The notes under the pieces: generated by a model
Seen by the model: only the letters and a program-made list of their open reading frames with translations
Told to the model about the DNA's origin: nothing
Databases searched by the model: none
From: Deltaproteobacteria bacterium RIFCSPLOWO2_12_FULL_60_16
GTDB lineage: Bacteria; Desulfobacterota; Binatia; UBA9968
Length of the DNA stretch: 6,191 nucleotides
NCBI GenBank assembly: GCA_001798565.1
Contig: MGSR01000060.1
Span: 1 to 6,191 of the forward strand
Reading direction: 5' to 3'
In this document: in pieces, positions 1-6,191 of the stretch
Layout of the letters: each line of letters opens with the position of its first letter
Numbering within the stretch: the first letter of the stretch is position 1
Translations under genes and position numbers: made by a program

Positions 1-2
1 CC

Positions 3-272
3 TCGCTCCAAATCCGCGTCGGCATGAACAGCGGTCCGGTAGTCGCGGGCGTTATCGGCACGAAGAAATTCATCTACGATCTCTGGGGCGATACTGTCAA
101 CACCGCGAGCCGCATGGAATCCCACGGGCTCGCAGGTCGCATTCAGGTGACCGCGGAGAGCTATGCCCTGCTTTGCGACAATTACACCTTCGAAGAGCGC
201 GCGCCCCTGGAAGTCAAGGGAAAAGGCGTCATGAGAACGTATTTGCTGACGGGAAGGAAGGTGGCGGCTTAA
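3..272 (+). CDS. Class III adenylate/guanylate cyclase, C-terminal fragment (5' end outside window)
   Basis: The C-terminal 89 residues of a class III nucleotide cyclase catalytic domain, which converts ATP (or GTP) to the cyclic nucleotide and pyrophosphate. The frame is open from the left edge, so the ATG at 24 is internal. Visible family motifs, numbered from the first visible codon: RVGMNSGPVVAGVIG (5-19), then YDLWGDTVNTASRME (25-39). In this motif Asp26 sits where adenylyl cyclases have the purine-recognising Asp, and Asn33 and Arg37 match the transition-state Asn/Arg pair. The tail ends with the usual EVKGKGVMRTYLL before a short GRKVAA end. The Asp favours ATP as substrate, but the partner Lys and the two metal-binding Asp residues lie upstream and cannot be seen. 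Any N-terminal sensor domains (CHASE2, GAF, HAMP and so on) are also outside. The stop is followed by 63 bases before hyuA on the same strand, so read-through into hyuA is possible. Confidence 0.92.
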   Translation, partial: SLQIRVGMNSGPVVAGVIGTKKFIYDLWGDTVNTASRMESHGLAGRIQVTAESYALLCDNYTFEERAPLEVKGKGVMRTYLLTGRKVAA

Positions 273-335
273 GCGCGGGGACGGGTGATAGGGTTTACCC
301 GCCTGGCAACTTTTTGGGCTTATCTGCTCGAGCAC

Positions 336-2423
336 ATGGACAGAAAACCACGCATGTCGCGCTTGAGAATCGGCATCGATATCGGCGGCACCTTCACCGA
401 TCTCTGCGTCCTCGAAGAAGAGACGGGCGAGGTCTTCAATCTGAAGGTCCTGAGCACGCCGGCGGATCTCACGCGCGGGGTCATGGAGGCCTTGGACGGC
501 TTCTTCGCCGACGGCCGCTCTCCTGACGATGTGACCTTTCTCTTTCACGCCACCACTGTGGCTACGAATGCCCTGCTGGAGCGCAAGGGCGCCGAGACAT
601 GGCTGCTCATTACCGAAGGCTTCACCGGCGTCTATGAGACCCCCGAGCTCGGCGAGGTGCGCACCGGCTCCTACGATTACCTCTCCTACCCCAAGCCCCC
701 GATGCTGGTGCCGCAGCGCCACACGATTCAGATCCCCGAACGGATGGATTTCCGCGGCGGCGTTCTGCGCCCGCTGGACGAGGCGGAGACCAGGCGGCGG
801 CTCCAGCGCTTGAGCGGCAGCGGGGTGGAATCGGTGGCGGTCTGCCTGCTCTTCTCCTTCATGAATCCGGCGCACGAGCAGCGGCTGCGCGAGCTGGTTG
901 CCGAGGCCGCGCCGGAGGCCCAGGTTTATCTCTCCTGCGAGACGCTGCCGCAAATCCGCGAATACCCGCGGCTCGCCACGACCGTCGTCAATGGCTATGT
1001 CGCGCCGGTGGTGAACCGTTACATTCACCGGCTTGAGGAGGCGCTGGCGTCGCGCCGTATCCGCCGGCCGCTCTACATCATGCAATCGAACGGCGGCAGC
1101 CTCACCAGCGGCGCGCTGCGCAATATTCCGGTGCGGATGATCGAGTCGGGACCGGCAGCGGGCGTCCTGGGGGCCGCTCATGTCGGCCGCATGACCGGCC
1201 ACTTGAAGGTGATCTCCTTCGATATGGGAGGGACGACGGCCAAGGCCGGGATCATAGAGGACGGCGAGCCGAGGATCGTTCCCCGCTTTCAGGCCGGCGA
1301 GTGGCTGGTGACGACCCCCTCGCTCGATCTGGTCGAGATCGGCTCGGGCGGCGGCAGCATCGCCTGGATCGACAAGAGCGGCATGCTGAAGGTCGGGCCG
1401 CAGAGCGCGGGCGCCGACCCCGGTCCGGCATGCTACCCCAATGGCGGCGAGGCGCCGACCGTCACCGACGCCGACGTAACGCTCGGCTGGCTCGATCCGG
1501 AATTTTTTCTCGGCGGCAAGTTCAAGCTCAATGCGCCGGCCGCAGCGGAAGCCATCGCCGGACAAATCGCCGCGCCGCTGGGGCTCGAATTGATCGAGGC
1601 CGCCAACGGCATCATCAAGATCGTGAGCTCGCAGATGGTGGAGGCCTTGCGCCTGGTCACGGTTTCCAGGGGAGAAGACCCGCGGGAGTATGTGCTGGTC
1701 GCGTTCGGCGGCGCGGGCCCGGTCCATGCGGCCCTGCTGGCCGAGGAGCTGAAGATTCCGCGCGTGCTGATTCCCCCCTCCCCGGGGGTGCATTCGGCGG
1801 TAGGGCTGCTGGTCTCCGATCTCAAGCGCGACTATATCCAGACCCATTTCGCCGAGCTGGCGGAGGTGACGGTGAGCGAAGTCCAGAGCCGGTTCGAGGC
1901 GATGGAACGCGTCGCGCAGGAGGAGTTCGCGGCCCAGGGAATTTCGCCGGACAAGATCCGGCACGAACGGGCCATCGATCTGCGCTACAGCATTCAGAAG
2001 TACGAGCTCCCCGTGCCCGTGGCCCGGACTGTCTTGGCCGAGACCGACAAGGGCGGTTGGCGGCGCACGTTCGATGAGCTGCACGAAAAGCATTACGGCT
2101 CGCGCGCCCAGGACCAGAGGGTGGAGCTGGTCAACTACAGATTGACCACCAAAGTCGTCCTGCCCAAGCCGCACGCGGTCGAGCAGGCGGACCACGAGGA
2201 AACCCCGGACGGGGCGTTAAAAGGGCGCCGCAGGGCCTATTTCGACGGCTGGCAGGATTGCCCGATTTACGACCGCGAGAGGCTCGTTTGCGGCAACCGG
2301 ATTCGCGGTCCCGCCATCATCGAGGAGATGGATTCCACCATCATCATCCATCCCCGCCAGGCGGCCCGTGTGGATCGCTTCGGCAACGTCATCCTGGAAT
2401 TGGCCGGGGAGGAGAAACGATGA
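336..2423 (+). CDS. hyuA: Hydantoinase/oxoprolinase family protein, HyuA-type subunit
   Basis: ATP-binding subunit of the N-methylhydantoinase / 5-oxoprolinase family, probably cytosolic; members hydrolyse cyclic amides at the cost of ATP, and relatives act as acetone or acetophenone carboxylase subunits. With this start it has 695 residues, normal for the family. The N-terminal Hydant_A_N domain (about 10-185) carries the phosphate loop GIDIGGTFTD (13-22) and HATTVATNAL (71-80). The central actin-like domain (about 200-490) carries ESGPAAG (270-276), DMGGTTAK (296-303), GSGGGS (336-341), GADPGPACY (359-367), TDADVTLG (377-384) and FGGAGPVHA (457-465). The C-terminal domain ends with GPAIIEEMDSTIII. 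All nucleotide-binding motifs look intact. The start is uncertain: GTG 285 would add 17 residues unlike the family, while ATG 336 and ATG 354 lie 12 and 6 codons before the first conserved residue; neither has a strong ribosome site. The exact substrate cannot be read from the sequence; no acetone carboxylase gamma subunit is present. Confidence 0.93.
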   Translation: MDRKPRMSRLRIGIDIGGTFTDLCVLEEETGEVFNLKVLSTPADLTRGVMEALDGFFADGRSPDDVTFLFHATTVATNALLERKGAETWLLITEGFTGVYETPELGEVRTGSYDYLSYPKPPMLVPQRHTIQIPERMDFRGGVLRPLDEAETRRRLQRLSGSGVESVAVCLLFSFMNPAHEQRLRELVAEAAPEAQVYLSCETLPQIREYPRLATTVVNGYVAPVVNRYIHRLEEALASRRIRRPLYIMQSNGGSLTSGALRNIPVRMIESGPAAGVLGAAHVGRMTGHLKVISFDMGGTTAKAGIIEDGEPRIVPRFQAGEWLVTTPSLDLVEIGSGGGSIAWIDKSGMLKVGPQSAGADPGPACYPNGGEAPTVTDADVTLGWLDPEFFLGGKFKLNAPAAAEAIAGQIAAPLGLELIEAANGIIKIVSSQMVEALRLVTVSRGEDPREYVLVAFGGAGPVHAALLAEELKIPRVLIPPSPGVHSAVGLLVSDLKRDYIQTHFAELAEVTVSEVQSRFEAMERVAQEEFAAQGISPDKIRHERAIDLRYSIQKYELPVPVARTVLAETDKGGWRRTFDELHEKHYGSRAQDQRVELVNYRLTTKVVLPKPHAVEQADHEETPDGALKGRRRAYFDGWQDCPIYDRERLVCGNRIRGPAIIEEMDSTIIIHPRQAARVDRFGNVILELAGEEKR
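2408..2414 (+). promoter_or_regulatory. Shine-Dalgarno site for hyuB inside the hyuA 3' end
   Basis: GGAGGAG lies five bases before the ATG at 2420, within the last codons of hyuA. It decides the hyuB start: the same frame is open from further upstream (ATG at 2258), but those codons read as the out-of-frame shadow of hyuA and encode an Arg/His-rich peptide unlike HyuB. With the ATGA overlap (2420-2423) it points to translational coupling. Confidence 0.75.
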
Positions 2424-4141
2424 CGAAGCTCGACCCCATCGTTTTGGAGCTGATCCATTCAAAGGTCGACAGCATCATCGAGGAGATGCGCGTCGTGCTC
2501 TTTCATAGCGGTTACTCGACTGTTCTCCGGGAGTCCGAAGACGGCAGCGCGGGCCTTTTGGACGCTCAAATGCGCACGGTAGCGGTGTCGAAGAAGCTGC
2601 CGCTGCACTTCGGCTCGTTTTCGGCCATCGCCGAGCATCTGCCGCGCTACTATCGCACCGAGGAGCTGGAACAGGGCGACATCATCCTCTTCAATCACCC
2701 GTACGCGGGCAACGTGACCCATCCGTCGGACACCGTCGTTCTTGTGCCGGTATTCGCGCAAGGGACCCTGGCGGCCTTTACCGCGACGCTGGCGCACAAG
2801 GCCGACCTGGGCGGCCCGCAGGCCTCGACGGCGGCGCGCGATCAGTGGGAAGAGGGGCTGGTCATCCCGCCGACAAAATACTACGTGCGCGGCGCGGTGA
2901 ACCGTGAGGTCGAACGGCTGGTCGCTGCGAACAGCCGCATCCCGGTGGAGACTCTGGGAGATCTGCGCGGGCAGGTGGCGGCGTGTCGCGTGGGGGAAGA
3001 GCGGATGCAGGAGCTATGCGCCCGCTTCGGGCTGGGGACCGTGGCCGCCGGCTGCGCGGAGTTGATGGAGCGCGTTGCCGGGCGGCTCCGTAGCGCCTTG
3101 GAGTCCATGCCTGACGGGGTCCACGAGGCGGACGGCGTGCTCGACCACGATCTTATCGGCTTTGACCGATCGCTGCGCGTTCATGTGTCGGTCACGAAGA
3201 AAGGGAGCGGCATTCTATTCGACTTCAGCGGCTCGGACGCCCAGGCGCGCGGGCCGGTGAATGTCACGCCGGCGCTCATCAAGAACACCTGCTACTTCGG
3301 TTTGATGGCGATGACGGACGCGAGCCTTCCCTTCAACCACGGTTTTACCGATGTCGTCAAGACGCGCTTCCGCGAGGGAACGATTGTCTGTCCCCGGCCC
3401 GGGGCGCCGGTCTCCTACTATGTGCCGCTCGCTTATCTGACGGCGGATGTGGTGCTCAAGGCGCTGGGTCAATTCCATCCCGAGAGGGCGGTCGGGTCGT
3501 CCGGCGGCGGCGGCGGCGTGCGCATCGTCGGCGCGGGCGCGAAATCGGACAGGCCCTGGGTCTTCATGGAGCTTCTCGACACGGCGCTGGGGGCGAGCTC
3601 GAAGCAGGATGGCGTTTCGTTGATTCACGGCACGCTGGGCGTCGGCCAGTTCCGGCCCGGGCCGGTTGAAATTCATGAAACCGAATTTCCCATGCGCGTG
3701 GTCCGTTTCGACGTCCGCGCCGACTCGGGCGGCCCGGGAAAATTTCGCGGCGGTCTCGGCTGCACCCGGGAGTATCAACTTTTGGAGGACGCGGCGGTGC
3801 GCGTGCGCGGCAAGGGCGACATGAGAAGCAAGATGCCGCCGTGGGGCGTCTTCGGCGGCCATGCGGCGCGCGTCGGCGGCATTTCGGTGAACGGGGAAGA
3901 AGTGCCCGAGACAGCGCGCGAGGTGCGCGTGAAGCCCGGCGATATCGTGCGCGTGAACATGAACGCCGGCGGCGGCTACGGCGACCCTTTAGAGCGCGAT
4001 CCTGAGCTTGTCCTTGGTGACGTCCTGGACGGGTACGTCACTCCGCAAGGCGCGCGCGACGACTACGGTGTCGTGATCGATCCCGATAGCTTTCGAGTCG
4101 ACTACCAGGCCACCGAGAAGCTCAGGCAAGAGCGGCGGTAA
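2420..4141 (+). CDS. hyuB: Hydantoinase B/oxoprolinase family protein, HyuB-type subunit
   Basis: Partner subunit of HyuA, 573 residues, in the usual range for free-standing HyuB proteins. Family signatures in order: DPIVLELIHSKVDSIIEEM at the N-terminus, the region STVLRESEDGSAGLLDA, GDIILFNHPYAGNVTHPSD (Asn92-Asp104, where many relatives have a NDPYRGGTHLPD-like motif), AHKADLGG (125-132, like the common HHADVGG), EGLVIPP, a Gly5 run (362-366) after GSS, DSGGPGKFRGGLG, PPWGVFGG (473-480), and GGGYGDPLERDP (517-528) with the closing VTPQGARDDYGVVID. The domain looks complete with no frameshift. The start overlaps the hyuA stop in ATGA, so the two chains are probably made in equal amounts and assemble. 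The His/Asp motifs are the likely metal or catalytic elements by analogy with the carboxylase relatives; this is inferred. The N-terminal third departs from well-known hydantoinases, so the substrate may differ. A carboxylase role is less likely because the third subunit is missing. Confidence 0.93.
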   Translation: MTKLDPIVLELIHSKVDSIIEEMRVVLFHSGYSTVLRESEDGSAGLLDAQMRTVAVSKKLPLHFGSFSAIAEHLPRYYRTEELEQGDIILFNHPYAGNVTHPSDTVVLVPVFAQGTLAAFTATLAHKADLGGPQASTAARDQWEEGLVIPPTKYYVRGAVNREVERLVAANSRIPVETLGDLRGQVAACRVGEERMQELCARFGLGTVAAGCAELMERVAGRLRSALESMPDGVHEADGVLDHDLIGFDRSLRVHVSVTKKGSGILFDFSGSDAQARGPVNVTPALIKNTCYFGLMAMTDASLPFNHGFTDVVKTRFREGTIVCPRPGAPVSYYVPLAYLTADVVLKALGQFHPERAVGSSGGGGGVRIVGAGAKSDRPWVFMELLDTALGASSKQDGVSLIHGTLGVGQFRPGPVEIHETEFPMRVVRFDVRADSGGPGKFRGGLGCTREYQLLEDAAVRVRGKGDMRSKMPPWGVFGGHAARVGGISVNGEEVPETAREVRVKPGDIVRVNMNAGGGYGDPLERDPELVLGDVLDGYVTPQGARDDYGVVIDPDSFRVDYQATEKLRQERR

Positions 4142-4280
4142 GAACAAATTTGTCGCCGTTGACGCCAATTTCTGTCATCCGGTGAGACTTGGGCGGCATC
4201 GAGCTAAGCCAGTGCTGCTGCGGGTCTGGCTGTTCAACCCATTGAAATAATGCGATTTTTTTCGACCGGCCTGTTCCGGG

Positions 4281-4300
4281 CGGTAGTCATTCGTCTACCG
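4281..4300. repeat. Short perfect inverted repeat (possible hairpin)
   Basis: CGGTAG (4281-4286) and CTACCG (4295-4300) are perfect complements around an eight-base loop. It sits in the middle of the convergent intergenic region and could form a hairpin in either transcript. No T tract follows directly on either strand (the T run at 4256-4262 lies on the far side for + transcripts; for - transcripts it would read as A), so it is not a classic intrinsic terminator. A 6-bp repeat may also be chance. Confidence 0.3.
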
Positions 4301-4341
4301 TTGGCCCCGCTCTTGCTCCAGCCATAGATCGGGCAGTGACT

Positions 4342-4494
4342 ATGTGGTCTCTATCAACCCTCCGCACCGCGCGAGTTACCTATCTCCTCGTATGTTTCTT
4401 CGAGGAATTGGCGGCAACATTTACGCATCTGCTTGCCAAGCACGACAAGCCGGAAAAAATCTATCCCAGGGACACCGACGATTGGACGATGTGA
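4342..4494 (+). CDS. Doubtful small ORF, 50 residues, unrecognised
   Basis: ATG 4342 to TGA 4494 encodes MWSLSTLRTARVTYLL at its start, with a mildly hydrophobic N-terminal stretch, a middle rich in Ala/Leu/Phe (EELAATFTHLL) and a charged tail ending RDTDDWTM. The frame has been open since 4246, after a stop at 4243-4245. I see no good ribosome site before the ATG. Composition is protein-like rather than Arg/Pro-rich shadow-like, and it does not overlap a real gene, which is why it is listed; it could be a small protein, the end of a decayed gene, or chance. No family is recognised, and the opposite strand is also open over part of this stretch. Confidence 0.15.
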   Translation: MWSLSTLRTARVTYLLVCFFEELAATFTHLLAKHDKPEKIYPRDTDDWTM

Positions 4495-4516
4495 GCGGCG
4501 GCGTAGACGCGTCGAA

Positions 4517-6190
4517 TCAGCGCGGTTGCGTGACGACGTCGACGACCACGGGCCGGCCGCTCTGAACGATCTCGATCGCCTTGTCCAGCGTCGGACCGAG
4601 CCGATCGGGCTCGGTGATCGGGCCGAAGCCCTCTACGCTCAGGGCGCGCGCGATCGCGGCGAGGTCCGGGGCCGGGTCGGCGATGTGGATGCCGATTCCC
4701 TTGTTCTGCACCGGACGATCCCGCCAGCGCGCCATTCGCTCCTGATGCTCCTCGTCGTTGTAATAAGAGCGATTGTTGAAGACCACGACCAAAAGCGGGA
4801 TGCGGTAACGGGCCGCGGTCCAGAGGGCATTGGAGGTCATCAGGAAATCGCCGTCGCCCAACACGCTGACACAGAGGCGGCCGCTGCCTTTGTATCCCAG
4901 GGCCGCGCCGATCGACGAGGGGAGGCCGTAGCCCACGCCGCCGCCGCGCCCGCCGCCGATCCCGTGCCCGGCTTCCGTCACCTCCAGCGCCTCGCGCCAG
5001 CGCCTGGTGTGGGCATGAACCAGGGCCCAGGATTTGCCCTTGACGCGCGCGTTGATCTCGCCGAACAGGCGCGCGGAGGATATCGGCTTTTGGCTCCAGC
5101 CCTGCTCGATCCAGGCCTGGGAGCGCTTTTTTGCCTCAGCGAACATCGCCTCCGCCTTGGCGCGCCGGCCATCGATCCGTTTTTTCGCATCCGTCCCTAG
5201 CCGGCCGCGGCACAGCTCGATCAGCTGCGGCAGCGCGACCAACGTATCCGCGGCAATCGGCACCGCAACGGGCAGGAGCCACATATTGTCGCTCACCCAG
5301 CTTTGGCGCTCGAGATCGAGCAGGGTGATATGAATGATTTTGGCGCCCGGACGCAGCGCCGGCTTAAACGCTTCCCGCTCCCTCACTGCCGGCCCCAACG
5401 GAACGCCCAGGCTCGGCACGTCCAGCCCAAGAACAACATCCGCTTCGCCGAGCGCCTGCTCGCGCGCGTTGGTGAGATTGAGCGGGTGGGTGTTGGGGAA
5501 GGCGAAGCGTCCCTCCATATCGATGACCGGCGCCGCAAGCATCTCGGCAAGCTCGCTGAGCAACTGAAGCGCCGCCGGGTTGCGGCCGATTTCGCCGGCG
5601 ACGATCACCGGCCATTGAGCCTTTGCCAGCAGATCCGCCGCCTCGCGCAGCGCCTCCGGATTGGGCGCGGGCGCGGCCGGCGCGCGGAACTGGCTCGCGT
5701 CCGGGACGGACAGGGGTGATTTGATCTCCCGCTCCTGCACGTCCGTGTCGAGGCAGATATACACCGGTCCTTTAGGCTCCGTGGTGGCGATGCGGTAGGC
5801 CTTGAGCAAGGCTTCGGGAATCGCCTCAATGCTTTGCGGCTGGTCATCATACTTTACGAAATCTCTCACCAGATTGCCCTGGACCAGGGCGGTGTGCACC
5901 CAGTCGGTCGAGCGGCGATGCGTGGCGTCCTGCGGCCCGCCGCCGCCGAGATTGAGGATCGGCGTGCGGTCGCACCAGGCGTTGAAGATCGCCATGGCCG
6001 CGTGCTGGAGCCCGACGATGTTGTGCAGGCCCGTGGCCATCGGTTTGCCCGTCGCCCGGGCGTAGCCGTTCGCCAGGGCAACCGCGATCTCCTCATGGGT
6101 GCAGAGGATGATCTCCGGCGGCTCGCCGTGGCCGAAGTTGACCAGGGAGTCGTGCAGCCCGCGGTAGCTTGCCCCTGGATTCAGAGCGAT
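4517..6190 (-). CDS. Thiamine-diphosphate-dependent enzyme, acetolactate synthase/benzoylformate decarboxylase-like (N-terminus outside window)
   Basis: ThDP enzyme of the acetolactate synthase, benzoylformate decarboxylase and oxo-acid decarboxylase superfamily; members cleave or join 2-oxo acids through a ThDP carbanion. The frame stays open from ATG 6040 to the right edge, so that ATG is internal. Numbering the 557 visible residues from the edge: the N-terminal PYR domain (about 1-160) begins ALNPGASYRGLHDSL and holds THEE, where Glu33 is the cofactor-activating Glu, followed by NGYARATGKP. The middle domain spans about 180-320 (LLAKAQWPVIVAGE onward). The PP domain (about 370-545) holds GYGLPSSIGAALGY and the cofactor motif GDG (445-447), 24 residues, then NN (472-473), with Asp446 and Asn473 the expected Mg ligands. 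All cofactor residues are present, so it should be active. The activating Glu usually lies near residue 50, so only about 15-25 residues are missing. The substrate is unknown; no small regulatory subunit is visible, so true acetolactate synthase is unlikely. It converges on hyuB. Confidence 0.92.
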   Translation of the reverse strand: MALNPGASYRGLHDSLVNFGHGEPPEIILCTHEEIAVALANGYARATGKPMATGLHNIVGLQHAAMAIFNAWCDRTPILNLGGGGPQDATHRRSTDWVHTALVQGNLVRDFVKYDDQPQSIEAIPEALLKAYRIATTEPKGPVYICLDTDVQEREIKSPLSVPDASQFRAPAAPAPNPEALREAADLLAKAQWPVIVAGEIGRNPAALQLLSELAEMLAAPVIDMEGRFAFPNTHPLNLTNAREQALGEADVVLGLDVPSLGVPLGPAVREREAFKPALRPGAKIIHITLLDLERQSWVSDNMWLLPVAVPIAADTLVALPQLIELCRGRLGTDAKKRIDGRRAKAEAMFAEAKKRSQAWIEQGWSQKPISSARLFGEINARVKGKSWALVHAHTRRWREALEVTEAGHGIGGGRGGGVGYGLPSSIGAALGYKGSGRLCVSVLGDGDFLMTSNALWTAARYRIPLLVVVFNNRSYYNDEEHQERMARWRDRPVQNKGIGIHIADPAPDLAAIARALSVEGFGPITEPDRLGPTLDKAIEIVQSGRPVVVDVVTQPR

Positions 6191-6191
6191 G

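Larger units (their letters stand above)
4142..4516. other. Convergent intergenic region, AT-richer, no convincing gene
   Basis: 375 bases between the 3' ends of hyuB (+) and the ThDP enzyme gene (-). By eye it holds clearly more A/T than the flanking genes, including a run of seven T at 4256-4262. I find no tRNA, no CRISPR-like repeats, no complete transposase and no textbook rho-independent terminator for either gene. It does hold short frames with protein-like wording on both strands: + strand 4342-4494 (50 codons), - strand 4122-4286 (open between stops), and a - strand frame within about 4350-4500. None has a recognisable family match or a clear ribosome site. A 6-base-pair inverted repeat lies at 4281-4300. 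The stretch could be ordinary spacer or a decayed insertion; transcription of both neighbours must end in or near it. Confidence 0.6.

Noticed and set aside
282..325. Possible terminator or promoter between the cyclase and hyuA (CGGGT/ACCCG pairing, TTTTT at 311-315, TTTACC and TTATCT boxes).
   Set aside because: The stem is only 4-5 bp and is ten bases away from the T run; the putative -35 and -10 boxes are about 20 bases apart and poor matches.
2315..2488. A 16-base direct repeat, CATCATCGAGGAGATG, at 2315-2330 and 2473-2488.
   Set aside because: Both copies encode the same Ile-Ile-Glu-Glu-Met residues at conserved family positions, in the end of HyuA and the start of HyuB; codon preference explains the identity, and flanking bases do not match.
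3503..3517. Five tandem GGC units.
   Set aside because: They encode a Gly5 loop in HyuB, in frame and inside the domain. A short simple run in a GC-rich genome needs no further explanation.
3215..3862. 215-codon - strand open frame opposite hyuB.
   Set aside because: It is rich in Arg, Ala and His with no recognisable motif and lies fully inside hyuB, so it is a GC-driven shadow.
4220..4262. Rho-independent terminator for hyuB formed by GGGT...ACCC and the T run at 4256-4262.
   Set aside because: The stem is only four pairs with an 11-base loop, and more than ten bases separate it from the T run; too weak to annotate.
4506..4513. Palindrome GACGCGTC just after the ThDP gene stop.
   Set aside because: Eight-base palindromes are common in GC-rich DNA, and there is no repeat copy or T tract to give it a role.
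4433..5200. Long + strand open frame (255 codons) opposite the ThDP enzyme gene.
   Set aside because: The translation is Arg/Ala/Asp-rich with no motif, and the opposite strand carries an intact, well-recognised ThDP enzyme; it is an antisense shadow caused by high GC.

Overview
The window is GC-rich bacterial DNA with dense, intron-free genes and mostly G/C third codon positions. The mix of a class III nucleotide cyclase, a hydantoinase/oxoprolinase pair and a stand-alone ThDP enzyme is what one sees in metabolically versatile soil or sediment bacteria. An alphaproteobacterium (rhizobial type) or a similar high-GC lineage fits, but nothing here fixes the taxon: there is no rRNA, tRNA or other phylogenetic marker.

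Layout, left to right. (1) Positions 3-272, + strand: the last 89 codons of a class III adenylate/guanylate cyclase, cut by the left edge. (2) Positions 336-2423, +: hyuA-type subunit of the hydantoinase/oxoprolinase family. (3) Positions 2420-4141, +: the hyuB-type partner, which overlaps hyuA by four bases (ATGA) and has a good Shine-Dalgarno sequence inside the hyuA 3' end. (4) Positions 4142-4516: 375 bases between two convergent 3' ends, visibly richer in A/T than the genes, with only short, uncertain reading frames. (5) Positions 4517-6190, - strand: a three-domain thiamine-diphosphate enzyme of the acetolactate synthase/benzoylformate decarboxylase superfamily, complete at its C-terminus and cut by the right edge a short way before its start codon.

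How they work together: HyuA and HyuB almost certainly form one enzyme, an ATP-dependent amide-ring opening (N-methylhydantoinase or 5-oxoprolinase type) or related activity, made at matched levels through translational coupling. The cyclase lies 63 bases upstream on the same strand and could be co-transcribed, but no functional link is visible. The ThDP enzyme converges on hyuB, so it belongs to another transcription unit; a shared pathway is only a possibility.

I see no CRISPR array, complete mobile element, RNA gene or clearly new system. The least explained part is the convergent intergenic stretch at 4142-4516. The most uncertain biology is the substrates of HyuAB and the ThDP enzyme.
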